Assembly: GCA_039704465.1 (NCBI GenBank)
Contig: JASFAU010000019.1
Span: forward strand, 248,001-312,000
DNA length: 64,000 nt
Direction: 5' to 3'
Source: Plasmodiophora brassicae
Taxonomy: Eukaryota > Endomyxa > Phytomyxea > Plasmodiophorida > Plasmodiophoridae
The position numbers were made by a program, and so were the translations under genes. Numbering within the stretch: position 1 is the stretch's first letter; every line of letters begins with the position of its first letter. Shown piece after piece: positions 61,628-64,000 of this stretch. The notes beneath the pieces were generated by a model that ran no database searches, was not told where the DNA came from, and was given only the letters and a program-made list of their open reading frames with translations.

Positions 61628-62531
61628 GACACTTAAAGTTGAAGACGTTCCGCTTGACCTTGACGTTGATCCGATGCCTACCTGGCCAATGGGTCGCGAG
61701 CACAACCCGCCGCACAGAGCCGATGGAGCGACAACGCATGGTCCAGCGACGCGAGCCAACGATTACCTGGGTAGCGGCATGTCATTCTGGCCATCGGCGG
61801 ACGTCGTCAGCGGCACGTTTGACTTTGCTAGGCGGATGTGGGTGCCGGACGATCAACGCCGACGCACGACGTCTAACAATATTGCTGCTGGGGCGACATC
61901 CAACTCGTTCCCGAAGGACACAAAACTTACGTGTGCCCAATGCAGCAAGCATGTATCCACCAAGTTTGGCCTAGAGCGACACCTGACACACCATTGCAAG
62001 GGGCCGGGACCAACACTCCCGAAGGACACAAACTTGGCGTGTGCCCAATGCGGCAAGCAGCGGTCAAGGAAATGTTGCCTAGGGCGACACCTGACACGCC
62101 CTTCCAAGGGGCGTGGACAGACCACATCCAGCTCGGTTCCTGAGGCTACAACCGTTCGGTGTGGCTATTGCGGCAATCCGCAGCGAAACGATGAGAGCGT
62201 TAGACTGCACAAGAACGATTACCTGGGTAGCGGCACGTCAACCTGGCCACCGGCGGACATCGTCAGCTGCACGATTGACTTTGCTAGGCAGAAGTTGGTA
62301 CCGGACGATCAACACCGACGCACGACGTCCAACGTTGGTGCTGGGGCGACAACATCCAGCTCGTTCCCGAAGGACCCACACTTTACGTGTCCCCAATGCG
62401 GCAAGCAGCTATCCAGCAAACCTGTCACGTCATTGCCAGGTGCGCCGGGGACCGACAATCTCCAGCTCGGTCCCGCAGGCCGGCACAACGGTTCGGTGAG
62501 GTTCTTGCGGCGATCCGCAGGGAAACGATGA
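61467..62531 (+). CDS. ORF with C2H2-like zinc fingers and an internal duplication
   Basis: 354 codons. Contains finger-like units LTCAQCSKHVSTKFGLERHL, LACAQCGKQRSRKCCLGRHL and FTCPQCGKQLSSK (the last without its histidines), plus RCGYCG. A unit of about 80 residues is present twice: it begins NDYLGSGMSFWPSADVVSGT in the first copy and NDYLGSGTSTWPPADIVSCT in the second, and each is followed by DFAR, VPDDQ, RRTTSN and a finger. The first ATG sits within a frame overlapping a signal-peptide ORF, so the true 5' end is uncertain. It may bind nucleic acid, or be a repeat-derived ORF; the neighbourhood is transposon-rich. Confidence 0.45.
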   Translation: MIISSLMPCIQTRLNGVGNLRDTGDVDAAIPTAGSSGGGRSQGIVGERAVVVTETLKVEDVPLDLDVDPMPTWPMGREHNPPHRADGATTHGPATRANDYLGSGMSFWPSADVVSGTFDFARRMWVPDDQRRRTTSNNIAAGATSNSFPKDTKLTCAQCSKHVSTKFGLERHLTHHCKGPGPTLPKDTNLACAQCGKQRSRKCCLGRHLTRPSKGRGQTTSSSVPEATTVRCGYCGNPQRNDESVRLHKNDYLGSGTSTWPPADIVSCTIDFARQKLVPDDQHRRTTSNVGAGATTSSSFPKDPHFTCPQCGKQLSSKPVTSLPGAPGTDNLQLGPAGRHNGSVRFLRRSAGKR

Positions 62532-63591
62532 GAACTTAAGACCGCACCAGAATCGCAGTTGCCCGTTCCTCAAGCATCAGAGGGAAGCCCAGAACTGTGC
62601 AGACATCGCCCTTTCTAATGAACTGGCTGGCCCTATCTCGTATGATCTGGTGGCATGGTTCACAATTAGGAATGAGACGCCGCTGGCCCACTTGTGCGCC
62701 CGTGGTCGGCAGGGGGCGCCACAGCAGCAGGAACGCTGACGGATCACCGGGCTGATACCCCGACACGAAACGACGCCATACAGCGACTTCCTGCAGGTGA
62801 GAGGCACCTTGACCGCGACGATACCATTGACGGTTTTCCACATTGGTGCAATTCCACGGCTGACAAGGCGGATTGTTGCAGAATGGCATCGTGTTCAGTG
62901 CGGAACTGAGAGGCGGGCAGAAAACGTCAGCTCCCGTAGGCAATGGCGCGAAACGTCGCCACCGCCAGACGGCGGTTCCCTGGCGGTGACAGGCAGGCGT
63001 ATAATCTGCAGGGCGTGCGAGCAGGCACCGTCAACTGGGAGGTGGTCGGCGCGAACGACGCGTTGCGCGTCTTTGACGACGGTACAGGCAGGCCTTGTCG
63101 CCGGAGCCGACGGCGCTGGCGGGTAGACGCGGCTCTCGAAACGGCGAGCGCGACGCGCCAGCGAGGACGCCGGAAGCGAACGTACGCGTGCATCGTGGTA
63201 CGTATCCCAGGCACCAGTAGCGAAAGGATCCGCGCGGGGTGCCCGAGCGAGATGTTCTGCCAGCCAGGGCATTTGCAGGCAGTCGCACAGCGGATCGTTG
63301 CAATCAGTATCAGGCGCTGGCCAGACACTATGGCAGGCAGTACAGACTCCGATCCGCCGGCTGGAATGACGTTCTCGTCATGAGCAGTGCTGTCACGGAG
63401 ATACTTTTGAGTTGTGACGAGGTACACGTCACATCAATGATCCGTCCATATTGGAGCCGTGACTAGTGCGATCAGACTGGATCGCAGAACAACGAATAGA
63501 TGGCAGCGGGTCGACCCGACCCGACCCGACTCACCCGTGGGGGTTCCCAGTCGACCCGGGTCAGACCCGCCGCGCCCGGCCGTGACCCGGG
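62532..63591. other. No supported gene; partial match to the 27.3-27.45 kb repeat
   Basis: About 62675-62795 is similar to 27300-27450. Minus-strand ORFs such as 63272-62895 are long for the composition but show no domain. The last 80 bp are ACCCG-repeat rich (63513-63530) just before the retroelement. Confidence 0.45.
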
Positions 63592-64000
63592 TGTTCATCC
63601 AGAGTACCAGTACTCAGATGATGCTGCTCAGATGCTGCTGCCACCCGGTCACATGATCATGACCGTACTCGACCCCGCAGCGGCCCTTGCTGTGACGATC
63701 CTGTCCAAATACATCAGTTCGTTATATCACCAGGCGCCGACTCTTGCGACCGACCGCCCCCGTAGTGGGCAGCGGCGGCGTTAGCACAGAAGCTTCTTGC
63801 GCAAAGAGCCCCAAGCAAACGAACTCACTTAATGGCAGGAGGTGGCCGCAGAGCGCCCGTTCGTCTACAGATGGAGGACGACGCCAGGACCAACTCCGAC
63901 GCCGAGGCCAAGGAGCATGAATCGTCGACAGATGACGAAATCGATCGAGGGCTTCAGTCAACAAACCTGCACGGTAAGAGCCCGATCTTTATGCCTTTGA
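63592..64000 (+). mobile_element. Chromovirus copy 2, 5' LTR and gag start, cut by the window end
   Basis: 63592-63788 is the same 197-bp LTR, and 63789-64000 repeats the leader and first gag codons of copy 1 (22036-22247). I see no difference over the 409 bp. The element continues beyond the window. Confidence 0.95.

Noticed and set aside
63513..63530. ACCCG repeat as a possible telomere remnant
   Set aside because: Only about three perfect units, not a known telomere motif, and internal to the contig.

Overview
The window is nuclear DNA of a GC-rich, intron-dense unicellular eukaryote. Genes are tightly packed on both strands. Almost every gene carries many short introns (about 46-80 nt, GT...AG, often with CTAAC or CTGAC close to the acceptor), and removing them by eye restores continuous frames for well-known eukaryotic proteins: CDT2, RAB11, RNASEH2A, NKAP, UBE2S, a GPR107/108-type GOST protein and CENP-S/MHF1. 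A Tmc-like multipass protein, GLG1-type Cys-rich repeats, and the intron and base composition fit a rhizarian plasmodiophorid such as Plasmodiophora. That assignment is an inference, not proven here.

Layout. 1.6-6.5 kb: ARM-TBC-EF-hand fusion. 6.7-8.4 kb: CDT2. 9.1-14.4 kb: a 1674-aa membrane protein. 14.7-18.3 kb: an intronless RAP-domain/ankyrin protein with a signal-like N-terminus. 18.5-19.3 kb: RAB11 (minus). 20.2-20.8 kb: Iwr1-like. 21.0-21.5 kb: a secreted Pro-rich protein. 21.8-40 kb is a transposon-rich block: a chromovirus with 197-bp LTRs and a 5-bp target duplication; several inverted duplications; a second chromovirus (minus) with 87-bp LTRs, a 5-bp target duplication and a PBS that looks self-complementary to its own LTR; a PIF/Harbinger MITE abutting a PIF/Harbinger element that contains a nested mariner-like element; and rearranged gypsy debris.

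40.7-57.9 kb is a compact gene cluster: RNASEH2A, RhoGAP, NKAP, a GLG1-like protein, a PH protein, a 480-aa membrane protein, a PPR protein, UBE2S, a GOST protein, CENP-S, a beta-trefoil protein, an intron-containing tRNA-Met, and a 473-aa paralogue of the 480-aa membrane protein. 57.9-63.6 kb is weaker: a partly resolved membrane protein, a long inverted repeat in transposon-derived sequence and a zinc-finger ORF. The window ends inside a second, near-identical copy of the first chromovirus (63.6 kb onward).

Functional themes: replication and genome maintenance (CDT2 with a C-terminal PIP box, RNASEH2A with a PIP-like motif, MHF1, UBE2S with an APC/C-docking-type tail) and membrane traffic (TBC GAP, RAB11, GOST, GLG1-like). 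The repeats contain many frameshifts although their LTRs are identical, whereas every resolved host gene reads through cleanly after splicing. This points either to defective young elements or to poor polishing of repeats in the assembly.
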